Assembly (NCBI RefSeq): GCF_001613805.1
Contig: NZ_LPVY01000005.1
Location: forward strand, 62,001-126,000
Direction: 5' to 3'
DNA length: 64,000 bases
Origin: Thalassospira lucentensis
GTDB lineage: Bacteria; Pseudomonadota; Alphaproteobacteria; Rhodospirillales; Thalassospiraceae
Position 1 is the first letter of the stretch. The number at the start of each line of letters is the position of its first letter. The notes under the pieces are model-generated. The model was not told the origin of the DNA. It worked only from the letters and a program-made list of their open reading frames with translations, and searched no databases. A program made the translations under genes and the position numbers. Below are positions 22,007 through 31,594 of the stretch, piece after piece.

Positions 22007-22032
22007 CGACTCGCCATCCCGTAAGGGATAAA

Positions 22033-22293
22033 TTAAAGCGCTTTGACGCGAGCGGTCAGACGCGAGACCTTGCGAGCGACGGTGTTCTTGTGCAGAACGC
22101 CGAGCTGCGCGCCACGTGCCATTTCCGGCTCTGCAACTTTCAGCGCAGCCAGAGCGGCATCTTTGTCGCCAACGTTCAGCGCAGCCTCGACCTTCTTAAC
22201 GAAGGTACGAATGCGACCGATGCGTGCACCATTAACTTCTGCACGTGCGGCGTTGCGGCGAATGCGCTTCTTGGCCGATTTATGGTGAGCCAT
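22033..22293 (-). CDS. rpsT: 30S ribosomal protein S20
   Basis: S20 is a small basic protein binding 16S rRNA in the body of the 30S subunit. The start [21 protein letters not shown] ([14 protein letters not shown] is the family opening) and the Lys/Arg/Ala-rich helical composition are typical. The ATG at 22293 gives 86 residues; the open frame upstream is not family-like. It has its own terminator at 21982-22006. Confidence 0.97.
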   Translation of the reverse strand: MAHHKSAKKRIRRNAARAEVNGARIGRIRTFVKKVEAALNVGDKDAALAALKVAEPEMARGAQLGVLHKNTVARKVSRLTARVKAL

Positions 22294-22469
22294 TGCGAAC
22301 CTGTCTCTTAAAACAAATGTTACGTAATTCGGAGCGCGGCTTATAGCTCCGTCGGAAACCCTCGTCAACCCCCGATACCTTCAATCCCGCTGAATTTCCG
22401 CGGTTTGCGACTCTTTACTACTGCAAGGCAGCAATGCATCGCAGGTATCGGGGTACGATCCAACCCGAA

Positions 22470-23246
22470 TCAGCGATGATTGAAGTCCGGTTTTCTCTTT
22501 TCAGCAAAGGCTTTCATGCCCTCGGCCCGGTCATCGAGCGCAAATGTCGAATGGAACTCGCGACGTTCAAACATCAGACCTTCGGTCAGAGACATTTCAT
22601 AAGACTTGCTGACACTCTCCTTCGCCTTCATCAGAACCGGGCCAGAGAAAGAAGCAATTTTATCAGCCAGTTTCATCGCTTCTTCCATAAGCGAGTCGGC
22701 CGGGACGACTCGTGCGACGAGTCCCGAGCGTTCTGCTTCTTCAGCATCCATCATCCGACCGGTAAGGCACATTTCCATTGCTTTGGATTTGCCAATGGCA
22801 CGCGTAAGGCGCTGCGTTCCGCCAGCACCCGGAATGGTTCCGATGGTGATTTCCGGCTGACCGAACTTTGCCGTATCCGCAGCAAGAATGATGTCGCACA
22901 TCATCGCAAGCTCGCAACCGCCGCCAAGCGCAAAGCCCGCGACCGCGGCAATAACCGGCTTGCGGCAGCTCGCCACCCGTGTCCAGCCCTTGGTGATGAA
23001 GTCGCTCTTATAGACATCCATATAATCATAATCGGCCATTTCCTTGATATCGGCCCCGGCCGCAAAGGCCCGTTCCGATCCGGTAATGACGATGGCGCGA
23101 ATGTTTTCGTCATTTTCGAACTGATCAAGCGCCCCACCGATGTCGGTGATCAATGCCGCACAAAGCGCGTTCAAAGCCTGGGGACGATTAAGAGTGATCA
23201 GGCCGACATTGCCCTTAACCTCGGCAATGATGTTCTCGTAAGACAT
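22470..23246 (-). CDS. enoyl-CoA hydratase
   Basis: This is a crotonase-fold enzyme that hydrates trans-2-enoyl-CoA in fatty-acid oxidation. The oxyanion-hole segment [10 protein letters not shown] and the second segment [15 protein letters not shown] are present. Both catalytic glutamates are conserved (in GGGCELAM and [19 protein letters not shown]). At 258 residues it is a short-chain, FadB-independent type. It is located between mutM and rpsT on the same strand, an arrangement seen in many alphaproteobacteria. The exact chain-length preference cannot be read. Confidence 0.93.
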   Translation of the reverse strand: MSYENIIAEVKGNVGLITLNRPQALNALCAALITDIGGALDQFENDENIRAIVITGSERAFAAGADIKEMADYDYMDVYKSDFITKGWTRVASCRKPVIAAVAGFALGGGCELAMMCDIILAADTAKFGQPEITIGTIPGAGGTQRLTRAIGKSKAMEMCLTGRMMDAEEAERSGLVARVVPADSLMEEAMKLADKIASFSGPVLMKAKESVSKSYEMSLTEGLMFERREFHSTFALDDRAEGMKAFAEKRKPDFNHR

Positions 23247-23421
23247 GCTGCAATCCTTTGTCGGGAATCAATCCGCTTACATTTGCGATCCGATTCGGTC
23301 GAAGACATATTTTGATACTGTTTTACCGATTTTATTTCCAAGCCGCAACCGGACCCGACAGAATCACCGGATTATCCGAATTCTGTCACACGCGTTTCCA
23401 GCAAAAGAAAATGCAAAAAGC

Positions 23422-24261
23422 CTATTTCTGGCAGGTAGGGCAGAAGAAGGTTGATCGACCAGCCTGAACAATCCTGCCCACGTCGCTTTCGCAGCCATCC
23501 GCGGTGCAGCTTTCGCCTTCCCGACCATAAACCCGGAAGCTGTGCTGGAAATAACCCAGCTCGCCATTGGCCTGACGATGATCTTTAAGGCTGGAACCAC
23601 CGGCGGCAATCGCGTCCTCAAGAACCAAACGGATTTCACGATAAAGACGTTCGATCTCGTCCTGTTTCAAATCCTTGGCCAGACGGTCCGGTGCGATGCC
23701 CGACCGGAACAATGCTTCGCACACATATATATTGCCAAGCCCTGCGACCAGTCGCTGATCAAGCAACACCGTCTTGATCGGGCTTGCCCGCCTGGCGATT
23801 CCTGCGGCCAGGACGGCGGCGTTGAAACTGTTACCCAATGGCTCCGGCCCGATGCCAGCCAGCATCTTGTGGCTTGCAACCTCATCAGCCGCAATCAGGG
23901 TGATGACACCGAACCGGCGGGGATCGGTAAACCGAACCACAGCGCCCCCCTGCATGACAAAATCGACATGATCATGCTTTGCCGGAGCTGGAACACCCAC
24001 AGCAGGATCATCGAAGATCGTCATGCGGCCGGACATTCCCAAATGAACCAGCAGAACCTGCCCGTCATCCAGATAGCCCAGAATATATTTCGCCCGACGG
24101 GTCAGCTGATTGATCCGACGTCCCGCCATCCGCCCCACAAAGTTTTCCGGAAACGGAAAACGCAGGTTCGGGCGGCGCTGAACAACGTGATCAACGACAA
24201 CCCCTTCCATCACCGGCGTCAAACCGCGTGTCACCGTTTCGACTTCAGGTAATTCGGGCAT
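23422..24261 (-). CDS. mutM: formamidopyrimidine-DNA glycosylase (Fpg)
   Basis: MutM excises 8-oxoguanine and formamidopyrimidines and nicks the abasic site. The mature N-terminus MPELPEVETVTRGL supplies the catalytic Pro2 and Glu3. Lys is in the conserved hairpin SRRAKYILGYL, here LTRRAKYILGYL. The C-terminal zinc finger has C-x4-C and C-x2-C (CTADGC and CPTC). Its 279 residues are normal. It is probably upstream of the enoyl-CoA hydratase in a loose cluster, with 175 bp between them. Confidence 0.96.
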   Translation of the reverse strand: MPELPEVETVTRGLTPVMEGVVVDHVVQRRPNLRFPFPENFVGRMAGRRINQLTRRAKYILGYLDDGQVLLVHLGMSGRMTIFDDPAVGVPAPAKHDHVDFVMQGGAVVRFTDPRRFGVITLIAADEVASHKMLAGIGPEPLGNSFNAAVLAAGIARRASPIKTVLLDQRLVAGLGNIYVCEALFRSGIAPDRLAKDLKQDEIERLYREIRLVLEDAIAAGGSSLKDHRQANGELGYFQHSFRVYGREGESCTADGCESDVGRIVQAGRSTFFCPTCQK

Positions 24262-24455
24262 CTGGAAACTCGCAAAATGAAAGGAGAAACATATCTAGAA
24301 CCCGGCCCGCTGATTGGCAAGCCGGCACACCAAACATCATTGTCGCCATTACAAAGTAACAATGGACGATGACCACCAAGTACATATGATTGCGCCGCTT
24401 ATTACCACCCGGCGCGTCTGCCCCACCTTACGTGCCATCCACAGGATTTCAGTCA

Positions 24456-25259
24456 ATGGAATTTGGCGTTGATCTTTTACTGATACTTTTTACGGTCGCC
24501 GCGTTCGCCGGCATGGTTGATTCAATTGCCGGCGGCGGCGGATTGATTACCATCCCGGCCCTGCTTTGGGCGGGTATTACACCGGCACAGGCCTTGGCAA
24601 CCAACAAGCTGCAGGGCAGTTTTGGCAGCCTGACATCTTCAATCAACTTTATCCGCAAGGGCTATGTCGATCCCCGCGATATGGTATTGGCAATCGTCCT
24701 GACATTTGCCGGATCGGCACTTGGTACCGTCCTGGTGCAGATGCTTGATGCCAGCATCCTGCTTAAAATCCTTCCGGCTCTGTTGATCCTGATTGCACTT
24801 TATTTTCTTTTCTCGCCACGCGTTGGCGATATTGACGCGCATCAGGTTATCAGCAAGTCGGTCTTTGCCTTTACCGCAGGCTTTGGCATCGGCTTTTACG
24901 ATGGCTTTTTCGGACCGGGTACCGGATCGTTCTTTTCCATCGCTTTTGTCGCTTTGCTTGGTTTCAACATGACAAAGGCAACAGCCCACACCAAGGTTCT
25001 GAACTTCACATCAAATTTCGCATCGCTTGTGATGTTCATTGCAGGGGGCGAAGTTGTCTGGATGATCGGCCTTGTCATGGCTGTCGGCTCATTGATCGGG
25101 GCCCAGATCGGATCTCATCTGGTGATGAAAGTCGGTGCAAGGCTGGTACGGCCGCTTCTGGTTGTTACCTCGATTGCCATTTCGATCAAGCTGATCATCG
25201 ATCAGCATGGCAGCACCATCAGCCAGTATTGGGATCAAATGCGGGTCTGGATCGGATAG
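24456..25259 (+). CDS. TSUP-family (TauE/SafE) permease
   Basis: This is a predicted membrane transporter of the sulfite/sulfonate exporter (TSUP) family with about eight hydrophobic helices. The two internal half-repeats show the family motifs: DSIAGGGGLITIPALLWAG with TNKLQGSFGS in the first half, and GFFGPGTGSFF with AHTKVLNFTSNFASL in the second. I use the ATG at 24456 (MEFGVDLLLIL), giving 267 residues, because the upstream codons are Pro-rich and unlike the family. It stands alone and converges on an MFS gene with a shared terminator. The substrate is unknown. Confidence 0.88.
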   Translation: MEFGVDLLLILFTVAAFAGMVDSIAGGGGLITIPALLWAGITPAQALATNKLQGSFGSLTSSINFIRKGYVDPRDMVLAIVLTFAGSALGTVLVQMLDASILLKILPALLILIALYFLFSPRVGDIDAHQVISKSVFAFTAGFGIGFYDGFFGPGTGSFFSIAFVALLGFNMTKATAHTKVLNFTSNFASLVMFIAGGEVVWMIGLVMAVGSLIGAQIGSHLVMKVGARLVRPLLVVTSIAISIKLIIDQHGSTISQYWDQMRVWIG

Positions 25260-25293
25260 AAACCCGGTTTCCTCATTCCCAAGCAAACAGCAA

Positions 25294-25330
25294 AAAGCCC
25301 GCCGCGACATTGTCCGGCGGGCTTTGTTTT
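25294..25330. terminator. bidirectional terminator between TSUP and MFS genes
   Basis: AAAGCCCGCC / GGCGGGCTTT form a perfect 10-bp stem. A run of T follows on the plus strand and an A run precedes it, so both convergent genes can use it. Confidence 0.85.
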
Positions 25331-25345
25331 TGACATTCAATTCAT

Positions 25346-26554
25346 TCAGGCGCTGGCAGTCGTCTCGATAAAGACTTCGTCAGGACGGTCAATCAGGTGG
25401 CTCCAGATCGAAAACAGCAACGCGATCACGGCAATTCCTGCGCCAAGCCAAGGGATATCCTGATAGGAAACGCCCTGTGTAATTGCGATACCACCGAACC
25501 AGGCACCCGCAGCATTACCAAGATTGAATGCCCCCTGATTAAGGGTCGACGCAAGGTTCGGTGCATCGGTCGCTTCGTTGACCACCCGCATCTGAAGGGG
25601 GGACACCAGTGCAAAGGAAACCACACCCCAGACAAAAACCGTTGCCACAGCCGGGATCACATTGGTGATCGTTTCAGCAAATACGACCAGTATCGCAATC
25701 AGCAGAACAAACGTCGCAATGATCGCGGGCATCAGGCGCCAATCACCCAGACGGCCACCGATATAGTTGCCAATCGTCAAACCTGCGCCGAACAGCAACA
25801 GCACATAGGTTACCTGTCGCGCTGAAATGCCGGTGATATTCTGCAGCATCGGAGTGATATAGGTAAACACGCTGAACATGCTGGCCGCGGCCAGAACACT
25901 GATCAGCATGGCAAATATAACCTGGGTTTTAAGCAGCGCACGGGCTTCCGCCATCAAACTACCACCCGTCGCCGCGATCTTGCGTGGCAAACAGAAATAA
26001 AGCGCGACAGCCGCAATCATACCGATCACAACAACCGCCCAGAAAGTCGAACGCCAACCCAGTTCCTGACCGAGAGCCGTACCAAACGGAACCCCAAGCA
26101 CATTGGCAAGAGTAAGCCCCGAAAACATCAGGGCAATGGCCTGAACCCGTTTATGCGGTGCAACAAGGTTAGCAGCAACCACCGCACCCAGACCAAAAAA
26201 CGCCCCATGGCAGAAAGCAGTGACCACACGGGCCGCCATCAGAAGCCAGTAATCCGGTGCAATCGCGCACAGGAAATTGCCAATGATGAAAATCGCGATG
26301 AGCATCATCAAAGCATGCCGACGATCCATTTTGGACGTTGCAATCGCAAGGAACGGCGCACCAAACGTAACACCCAACGCATAACCGGTTACCAGCAACC
26401 CGGCATCGGGAATGCTGACACCAAGATCGACCGCCACATCCGGCAACAAGCCCATAATGACAAACTCGGTCGTCCCGATCCCGAAGGATGCAAGGGCGAG
26501 GGCAAGGATCGGAAGGTTTCCAAAGAAACCTGTGCGGGCAACAGCAGCTGTCAT
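25346..26554 (-). CDS. MFS exporter, DHA1 (AraJ/YdhP-like)
   Basis: This is a 12-helix major facilitator, 402 residues from the ATG at 26554. The first helix motif FGIGTTEFVIMGLLPDVA is characteristic of AraJ/YdhP/SotB-type drug and sugar efflux proteins. The segment SKMDRRHAL in the 2-3 loop is the motif A region, and GFLV-type VLGVPFGTALGQELGWR is motif C. The 35 codons upstream of the chosen start do not resemble the family. It shares a terminator with the TSUP gene and lies 230 bp downstream of pyrF. The substrate is not predictable. Confidence 0.87.
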   Translation of the reverse strand: MTAAVARTGFFGNLPILALALASFGIGTTEFVIMGLLPDVAVDLGVSIPDAGLLVTGYALGVTFGAPFLAIATSKMDRRHALMMLIAIFIIGNFLCAIAPDYWLLMAARVVTAFCHGAFFGLGAVVAANLVAPHKRVQAIALMFSGLTLANVLGVPFGTALGQELGWRSTFWAVVVIGMIAAVALYFCLPRKIAATGGSLMAEARALLKTQVIFAMLISVLAAASMFSVFTYITPMLQNITGISARQVTYVLLLFGAGLTIGNYIGGRLGDWRLMPAIIATFVLLIAILVVFAETITNVIPAVATVFVWGVVSFALVSPLQMRVVNEATDAPNLASTLNQGAFNLGNAAGAWFGGIAITQGVSYQDIPWLGAGIAVIALLFSIWSHLIDRPDEVFIETTASA

Positions 26555-26731
26555 GATCGATATGTCCAAGGGTGCCAGGCACCAATGCGGGATAATGGGG
26601 CGACAGGATTCGGGAGATTTTCGAAACGCTTGAACCGACCGAAAATTGAAACGATTCAATTTTGCGTGCAGCGCACAAATTTCACCATCGCAAAATTGGC
26701 ATAAAAACTATGCAATCCCGTCACAACTGAA

Positions 26732-26758
26732 ACAGGCCCGGTTGAACACCGAGCCTGT
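26732..26758 (-). terminator. terminator of pyrF
   Basis: ACAGGC and GCCTGT arms with further imperfect pairing (CCGGT/ACCGA) are followed by TTTC on the minus strand, 28 bp after pyrF. Confidence 0.55.
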
Positions 26759-26785
26759 CAGAAAAACAAAACGGATAAATCCGGA

Positions 26786-27508
26786 TCAGGAGAGTTCGTC
26801 AACGATACGTTTTGCAGCTTTAACCGGATCGTCGGCCTTGGTAATCGGGCGCCCGATCACCATCACATCTGTGCCCATCGCAACGGCATCATGCGGTGTG
26901 ACAATACGTTTTTGATCATCAGAACTTGACCAGGCCGGACGAATACCCGGGGTGATCAATTTGAAATCCGGCCCACAAGCAGCACGTACCGCGGTAATTT
27001 CCTGTGCGGAGCACACAACTCCGTCCAGACCGGCCTTTTGGGTCAGTTCCGCAAGTTTGACGACACGCTCGCTGATCGGTCCAGCCAGACCGACATCATC
27101 AAGATCACCCTGATCAAGGCTGGTCAGGACCGTTACGGCAATCACCCAAGGAGCATCGACACCCGCCTTGTCAGCAGTTTCACGTGCTGCTTCCCCGGCA
27201 CGCTTCATCATTTCAAAGCCACCCGTCGCATGAACATTCACGATCTTGAGACCAAGGGGCGTTACGGCGCGGATGGCACCGGCAACTGTGTTGGGAATGT
27301 CGTGATATTTGACGTCCAGAAAAATCGGCAATCCGGCCTTGGCGACTTCACGGACACCCTGCGGGCCGTGGGCTGCAAAGAATTCCTTGCCAAGCTTCGC
27401 GCCGCCAATCACCCCGGACAGATTTGAAGCCAGATCAATTGCATGAGCAAGATCAGTGGTATCAATGGCACAAAAAATCCGATCGTGCGGGGCAAGCTTA
27501 TCGGTCAT
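26786..27508 (-). CDS. pyrF: orotidine-5'-phosphate decarboxylase
   Basis: PyrF decarboxylates OMP to UMP, the last step of pyrimidine synthesis. FCAIDTTDLAHAIDLA opens the TIM barrel, and the catalytic Asp-x-Lys-x-x-Asp motif is in FLDVKYHDIPNTV. The phosphate-binding end VIGRPITKADDPVKAA is intact. Its 240 residues are normal. It is downstream of lapA, as in the common ihfB-lapA-pyrF order. Confidence 0.96.
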   Translation of the reverse strand: MTDKLAPHDRIFCAIDTTDLAHAIDLASNLSGVIGGAKLGKEFFAAHGPQGVREVAKAGLPIFLDVKYHDIPNTVAGAIRAVTPLGLKIVNVHATGGFEMMKRAGEAARETADKAGVDAPWVIAVTVLTSLDQGDLDDVGLAGPISERVVKLAELTQKAGLDGVVCSAQEITAVRAACGPDFKLITPGIRPAWSSSDDQKRIVTPHDAVAMGTDVMVIGRPITKADDPVKAAKRIVDELS

Positions 27509-27633
27509 GGTGTCCTCCGGCGGGCTGGAATTTCATCATCGGCCCACGAAGATGCGACGGACCGGGCATGACTTAGCCGATTTCGCCTGAAATACCAATC
27601 CCGAATTGGCCATAACCTTTGGCAGGATTCCTC

Positions 27634-27948
27634 TCAGGATGCCTTTTGCTGGCTGATCACCTTGTGATCATTCGATATGTCGCTGCCGGTTTCATCCGGA
27701 CGCAGTCTGCGCAGCTCGCTATCCATCCGCTTGACGGCACGGCGATGTTTGCCATGTACGAACCATTCATACGTCAACCCGATACCAAGCCCGATCAACA
27801 ATGCCACCATGATCGGCAGGAAAAGCGGCATGTCAATTTCATAAGGCAAGGGCCACAAAGACAACGTCACCAGCGCCCGGTTCGACACGGCAAAAATCGC
27901 AATCAGGATCGCAAGCGGGATGGAGATGATCCAGTAAAGAATGCGCAT
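27634..27948 (-). CDS. lapA: LapA-domain (DUF1049) membrane protein
   Basis: This is a small inner-membrane protein with two hydrophobic helices (about residues 1-22 and 37-60) and a charged cytoplasmic tail, matching the LapA/YciS family linked to LPS assembly in enterobacteria. MRILYWIISIPLAILIAIFA and the SNRALVTLSLWPLPYEIDMP hairpin (with VALLIGLGIGL) are family-like. The ATG at 27948 follows GAGGAG and gives 104 residues. It is located between ihfB and pyrF. Confidence 0.82.
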   Translation of the reverse strand: MRILYWIISIPLAILIAIFAVSNRALVTLSLWPLPYEIDMPLFLPIMVALLIGLGIGLTYEWFVHGKHRRAVKRMDSELRRLRPDETGSDISNDHKVISQQKAS

Positions 27949-28138
27949 TTCAACTCCTCGTGCCGGCATGCAAAAAGGCAGGGGTCATAGCCCACGCACC
28001 GGCTGAAACCAGAGAATGGACCCGATATGGTTAAACGGAAACATGTGCAAATGAATTTGCAACCATCCTGCAGAATTTCCACAAGACTGGTTTAGCGCAG
28101 TTCACACGCCAACAGCAAGCCGATCAAACAGGCTGCGA

Positions 28139-28414
28139 TCAGTTAAGACGTTCGCGCAACTGCTTGCCAGTTTTGAAATAGGGAACCTTTTTCTCGCCCA
28201 CAGGTACGGCTTCACCGGTACGCGGATTGCGTCCGACCCGGGAATCACGCTGCTTTACGGAAAATGCGCCAAAACCACGCAGCTCGACACGATCCCCGCG
28301 TGCCAGCGCTTCGGTAATTTCGTCAAAGATCGTCGCCACGATCCGCTCAACATCGCGCTGATACAGATGAGGGTTCATCTCGGCCAGCCGGGCGATCAGT
28401 TCTGATTTTGTCAT
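28139..28414 (-). CDS. ihfB: integration host factor subunit beta
   Basis: IhfB is the DNA-bending partner of IhfA in recombination, replication and transcription control. [43 protein letters not shown] (segment GRNPRTGE is the beta-arm with its intercalating Pro) and the helical ends fit. Its 91 residues from the ATG at 28414 are normal. It follows sppA on the same strand. Confidence 0.94.
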   Translation of the reverse strand: MTKSELIARLAEMNPHLYQRDVERIVATIFDEITEALARGDRVELRGFGAFSVKQRDSRVGRNPRTGEAVPVGEKKVPYFKTGKQLRERLN

Positions 28415-28487
28415 ATTCAGGCCCCATCCTGTTCGTTCTGACAGATATCCAATCAACCAAAGGTTAGATTACGTCACGTCGGCGCTT

Positions 28488-29411
28488 TCACTCAGGTTGC
28501 CAGACAGTCAGCAAACCGTCAAGTTTAAGCCCCTCAGATGACAGCATTTTTCCGATGTTTCCTTCGAACAATGCCGTCATAAGGGAGTCTTCCGGATAAT
28601 CAATTTCGAGCGGCACGACTGCCGCATCCGGCGATACTCCCATTTCGTCCTGCAGCCAGCGCAAAGCTTCGCGACGACCACCAATCTCGTCGATCAGACC
28701 ATTGGCAACAGCCTGCCGACCGGTATAAACCCGGCCATCGGCCAGTTGACGCACGGTTTCGGTATCCATACCGCGTCGTTCGGCAACCATGTCGACAAAC
28801 ACGCCAAACATGTCTGAAATCAGGCTTTCCATAGCCGATCGCGCGGCATCATCCGTCGGTTCGAACGGGTTCGGAACGGCTTTAAGCGGGCCACTTTTAA
28901 CCGTCAGCGGCTCTACACCCAGTTTTTCCAATGTGCCGGTAAAGTTCATCGACTGGAAAATCACACCAATCGATCCGGTCACCGTTCCGCGATGTGCGAT
29001 GATGTAGTCAGCGGCAATTGCCGTCATGTAACCACCAGACGCGGCAACAGTTCCCATTTCGGCAACGATCGGACGGGTTTCGCCAATCCTGCGCAGACTC
29101 TCAAAAAGCGCCTCGCCACCGACCATCGTACCGCCAGGGCTGTTGATATGGACGATCAGACCCGCGACATCGCTGTCTCCCTCAATCTGCTCCAGCGCAT
29201 CAAGAAGGTAGGGATCCTCGGTAATTACCCCTTCGATATTCACCTCGACAATGCGCGGGCCAATATTGCCCCACACCACGTCGTCCGCACCGCTGCGCGC
29301 AAAGGCCACCACGATGGCAATGATGATTGCGACCACCGCCAGCACCCGCCAGCGGAAAATCGATTTTTTCAAACGTCGACGATCAAGAAGGATATCGGCA
29401 TCAAGTGCCAT
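28488..29411 (-). CDS. sppA: signal peptide peptidase SppA, S49 serine protease
   Basis: SppA degrades cleaved signal peptides at the membrane. A single N-terminal helix (about residues 22-40) anchors the protein. The S49 fold shows HINSPGGTMVGGEALF, the nucleophile Ser in TVAASGGYM, and VTGSIGVIFQ. The catalytic Lys is in TVKSGPLKAVPNPFEP. Its 307 residues match the short, 36-kDa-type SppA. It is downstream of rpsA and upstream of ihfB. Confidence 0.93.
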   Translation of the reverse strand: MALDADILLDRRRLKKSIFRWRVLAVVAIIIAIVVAFARSGADDVVWGNIGPRIVEVNIEGVITEDPYLLDALEQIEGDSDVAGLIVHINSPGGTMVGGEALFESLRRIGETRPIVAEMGTVAASGGYMTAIAADYIIAHRGTVTGSIGVIFQSMNFTGTLEKLGVEPLTVKSGPLKAVPNPFEPTDDAARSAMESLISDMFGVFVDMVAERRGMDTETVRQLADGRVYTGRQAVANGLIDEIGGRREALRWLQDEMGVSPDAAVVPLEIDYPEDSLMTALFEGNIGKMLSSEGLKLDGLLTVWQPE

Positions 29412-29593
29412 TTAATGCGCCCCGGTATTCAGTAATGAACTAACAGCTTCAAAAACCTGCCTTTTCAAATGGTTTTTCTTCATTCGCTTGGCAAGGACAA
29501 AAACTGTTTGAAATCAAAATTCTCGCTAAAAAATGACATCGCAGCGGCAAAGTCGCGTCCAAACCGGGAATTTTGGACAAAAGCGACAAAAAA

Positions 29594-29618
29594 ACGGGCC
29601 GTGCAACGCACGACCCGT
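29594..29618 (-). terminator. terminator of rpsA
   Basis: ACGGGCCGTGC / GCACGACCCGT pair with one wobble around a 3-nt loop. Seven A on the plus strand become the U tract of the minus transcript, 48 bp after rpsA. Confidence 0.85.
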
Positions 29619-29665
29619 CTTTGTGATCTGCCAGAGCAGATCCTGTCCGATCAGGAACAAATGCC

Positions 29666-31369
29666 TTATTCGGCACCTTCCTGTTTCTTGCGAAGTGCTT
29701 CGCCAAGGATATCGCCAAGCGATGCACCGCTGTCAGCCGAACCGTAATCCGCCATGGCTTTCTTCTCGTCAGCAACTTCGAGAGCTTTGACCGAGAGGGT
29801 AACCTTACGGGTTTTGGCGTCGATCGTGGTAACACGCGCATCGACTTTCTCGCCAACCGCGAAACGTTCCGGACGCTGGTCCGAACGGTCACGTGCGAGT
29901 TCAGCCTTACGGATGAAGCCTTTAAGATCGGTGCCACCAACAGCAACCTCGATACCACCGTCGTTAACTTCGGTGATTTCACAGGTTACGGTTTCACCGC
30001 GTTTGATGCCGGTAACGGCTTCTTTGAACGGGTCACCTGAAAGCTGTTTGATGCCAAGCGAGATACGCTCTTTCTCGACGTCAACGTCAAGAACCTTGGC
30101 TTTGACGATGTCACCTTTTTTGTATTCTTTGATGACTTCTTCACCAGCGCGGTCCCATGACAGGTCCGAGAGGTGAGCCATACCGTCGATACCACCCAGA
30201 AGGCCAATGAACAGACCGAATTCGGTGATGTTCTTGACTTCGCCTTCGATCTCGGACTCGACCGGATGAGCAGCCAGGAAGGCATCCCACGGATTCGAGG
30301 TGCACTGCTTGAGACCAAGCGAGATACGGCGTTTCTGTGCATCGACGTCGAGCACCATGACTTCGACTTCCTGCGAGGTCGAAACGATTTTACCCGGGTG
30401 AATGTTTTTCTTGGTCCAGGACATTTCGGAAACGTGGACCAGACCTTCGACACCAGCTTCGAGTTCGACGAATGCGCCGTAATCGGTGATGTTGGTGACA
30501 CGGCCTTCGAATTTCGAACCGACCGGGTATTTAGCTTCGACACCTTCCCACGGATCAGCTTCAAGCTGTTTCATGCCAAGCGAGATACGCTGGGTTTCGC
30601 TGTTGAAGCGGATAACCTGAACCTTGACGGTCTGACCGATCTGAAGTGCTTCAGACGGATGGTTGATACGCTTCCATGCGATGTCGGTGACGTGCAGCAG
30701 GCCGTCAACACCGCCGAGATCGACGAATGCGCCGTAATCGGTGATGTTTTTGACAACGCCGTCAAGAACCTGACCTTCCTGAAGGTTCTGGATCAGTTCG
30801 GCGCGCTGTTCAGCACGGGTCTCTTCGAGAACGGCACGACGCGAAACCACGATGTTACCGCGCGAACGATCCATTTTCAGGATCTGGAACGGCTGCGGAT
30901 TGTTCATCAGCGGGGTAACGTCGCGAACCGGACGGATGTCAACCTGGCTGCCCGGCAGGAATGCCACGGCGCCCGACAGGTCAACAGTGAAGCCGCCTTT
31001 AACACGACCAAAGATGGTACCGTCAACGCGTTTGCCTTCGTTGAACTGTTTTTCAAGCTCGACCCAGGCTTCTTCGCGACGCGCTTTTTCACGCGACAGA
31101 ACGATTAGGCCATCTTTGTTTTCATAGCGATCGACATAAACATCAACGGTATCGCCGATATTAACGTCGCCTGCGCCAAATTCTTTGAGCGGCACGCGGC
31201 CTTCGGACTTCAGACCCACATCGACGATTGCATCGTCGTCGGTGGTTTTGACGACCGTACCGGTCATCACGCGGCCAATAAAGCCTTCGTCTTCAGAACC
31301 GAGGCTTTCGGCCAGCAGGGCGGCGAAATCTTCGCCGGTGGAGAATTGTGCTTCTTCAGCGGTTGTCAT
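29666..31369 (-). CDS. rpsA: 30S ribosomal protein S1
   Basis: S1 brings mRNA to the 30S platform. Six S1/OB-fold repeats follow one another (first about residues 30-95; the third to sixth carry the repeated YGAFVDLGG, YGAFVELEAG, FGLFIGLLGG and DGGIEVAVGG cores, each ending in KRISLG-type strands). Its 567 residues are normal. Between the cmk stop and the rpsA start lie 225 bp with two strong inverted repeats, so it probably has its own promoter. Confidence 0.97.
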   Translation of the reverse strand: MTTAEEAQFSTGEDFAALLAESLGSEDEGFIGRVMTGTVVKTTDDDAIVDVGLKSEGRVPLKEFGAGDVNIGDTVDVYVDRYENKDGLIVLSREKARREEAWVELEKQFNEGKRVDGTIFGRVKGGFTVDLSGAVAFLPGSQVDIRPVRDVTPLMNNPQPFQILKMDRSRGNIVVSRRAVLEETRAEQRAELIQNLQEGQVLDGVVKNITDYGAFVDLGGVDGLLHVTDIAWKRINHPSEALQIGQTVKVQVIRFNSETQRISLGMKQLEADPWEGVEAKYPVGSKFEGRVTNITDYGAFVELEAGVEGLVHVSEMSWTKKNIHPGKIVSTSQEVEVMVLDVDAQKRRISLGLKQCTSNPWDAFLAAHPVESEIEGEVKNITEFGLFIGLLGGIDGMAHLSDLSWDRAGEEVIKEYKKGDIVKAKVLDVDVEKERISLGIKQLSGDPFKEAVTGIKRGETVTCEITEVNDGGIEVAVGGTDLKGFIRKAELARDRSDQRPERFAVGEKVDARVTTIDAKTRKVTLSVKALEVADEKKAMADYGSADSGASLGDILGEALRKKQEGAE

Positions 31370-31513
31370 TAAAGAGACTTCCTTTCGAGTGTATCGTCAC
31401 TATTCCGGCCAATCGGTTGTATCCGATGGTCTTGCCACAAAATCGTGGCGGGTTTTTGCCAATCGATGTCCCGATCCCGTTCGCGGAAAACCAAACGGTT
31501 TTCCATAGACGAA

Positions 31514-31553
31514 AAGGTGAACGCACATGTCGTTCACCTTAGGGTAGCTACCC
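31514..31553 (-). terminator. hairpins between cmk and rpsA
   Basis: A perfect 10-bp stem AAGGTGAACG / CGTTCACCTT (31514-31523, 31531-31540), followed by TTTTC on the minus strand, can terminate cmk. A perfect 12-bp palindrome GGGTAGCTACCC (31542-31553) precedes it. Confidence 0.6.
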
Positions 31554-31594
31554 CTGAGATCGTTCTGCCGCTTGACGGTTAAAACGCCCGTGTG

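Larger units (their letters stand above)
21668..22007. other. rpsT-dnaA intergenic control region
   Basis: About 360 bases without a gene carry a perfect inverted repeat GTTGATCA/TGATCAAC (21715-21722, 21729-21736), a palindrome CTGATGCG-ATC-CGCATCAG (21839-21857), a TTAA-N7-TTAA box (21870-21884), a GANTC site (21957-21961) and the rpsT terminator. Two copies of GTACTCGC occur at about 21703 and 21766. No perfect TTATCCACA box was found, so I do not call an origin here. Confidence 0.55.

Noticed and set aside
21668..22007. Replication origin (oriC) next to dnaA
   Set aside because: No cluster of TTATNCACA boxes or AT-rich unwinding stretch was seen; alphaproteobacterial origins are often elsewhere.
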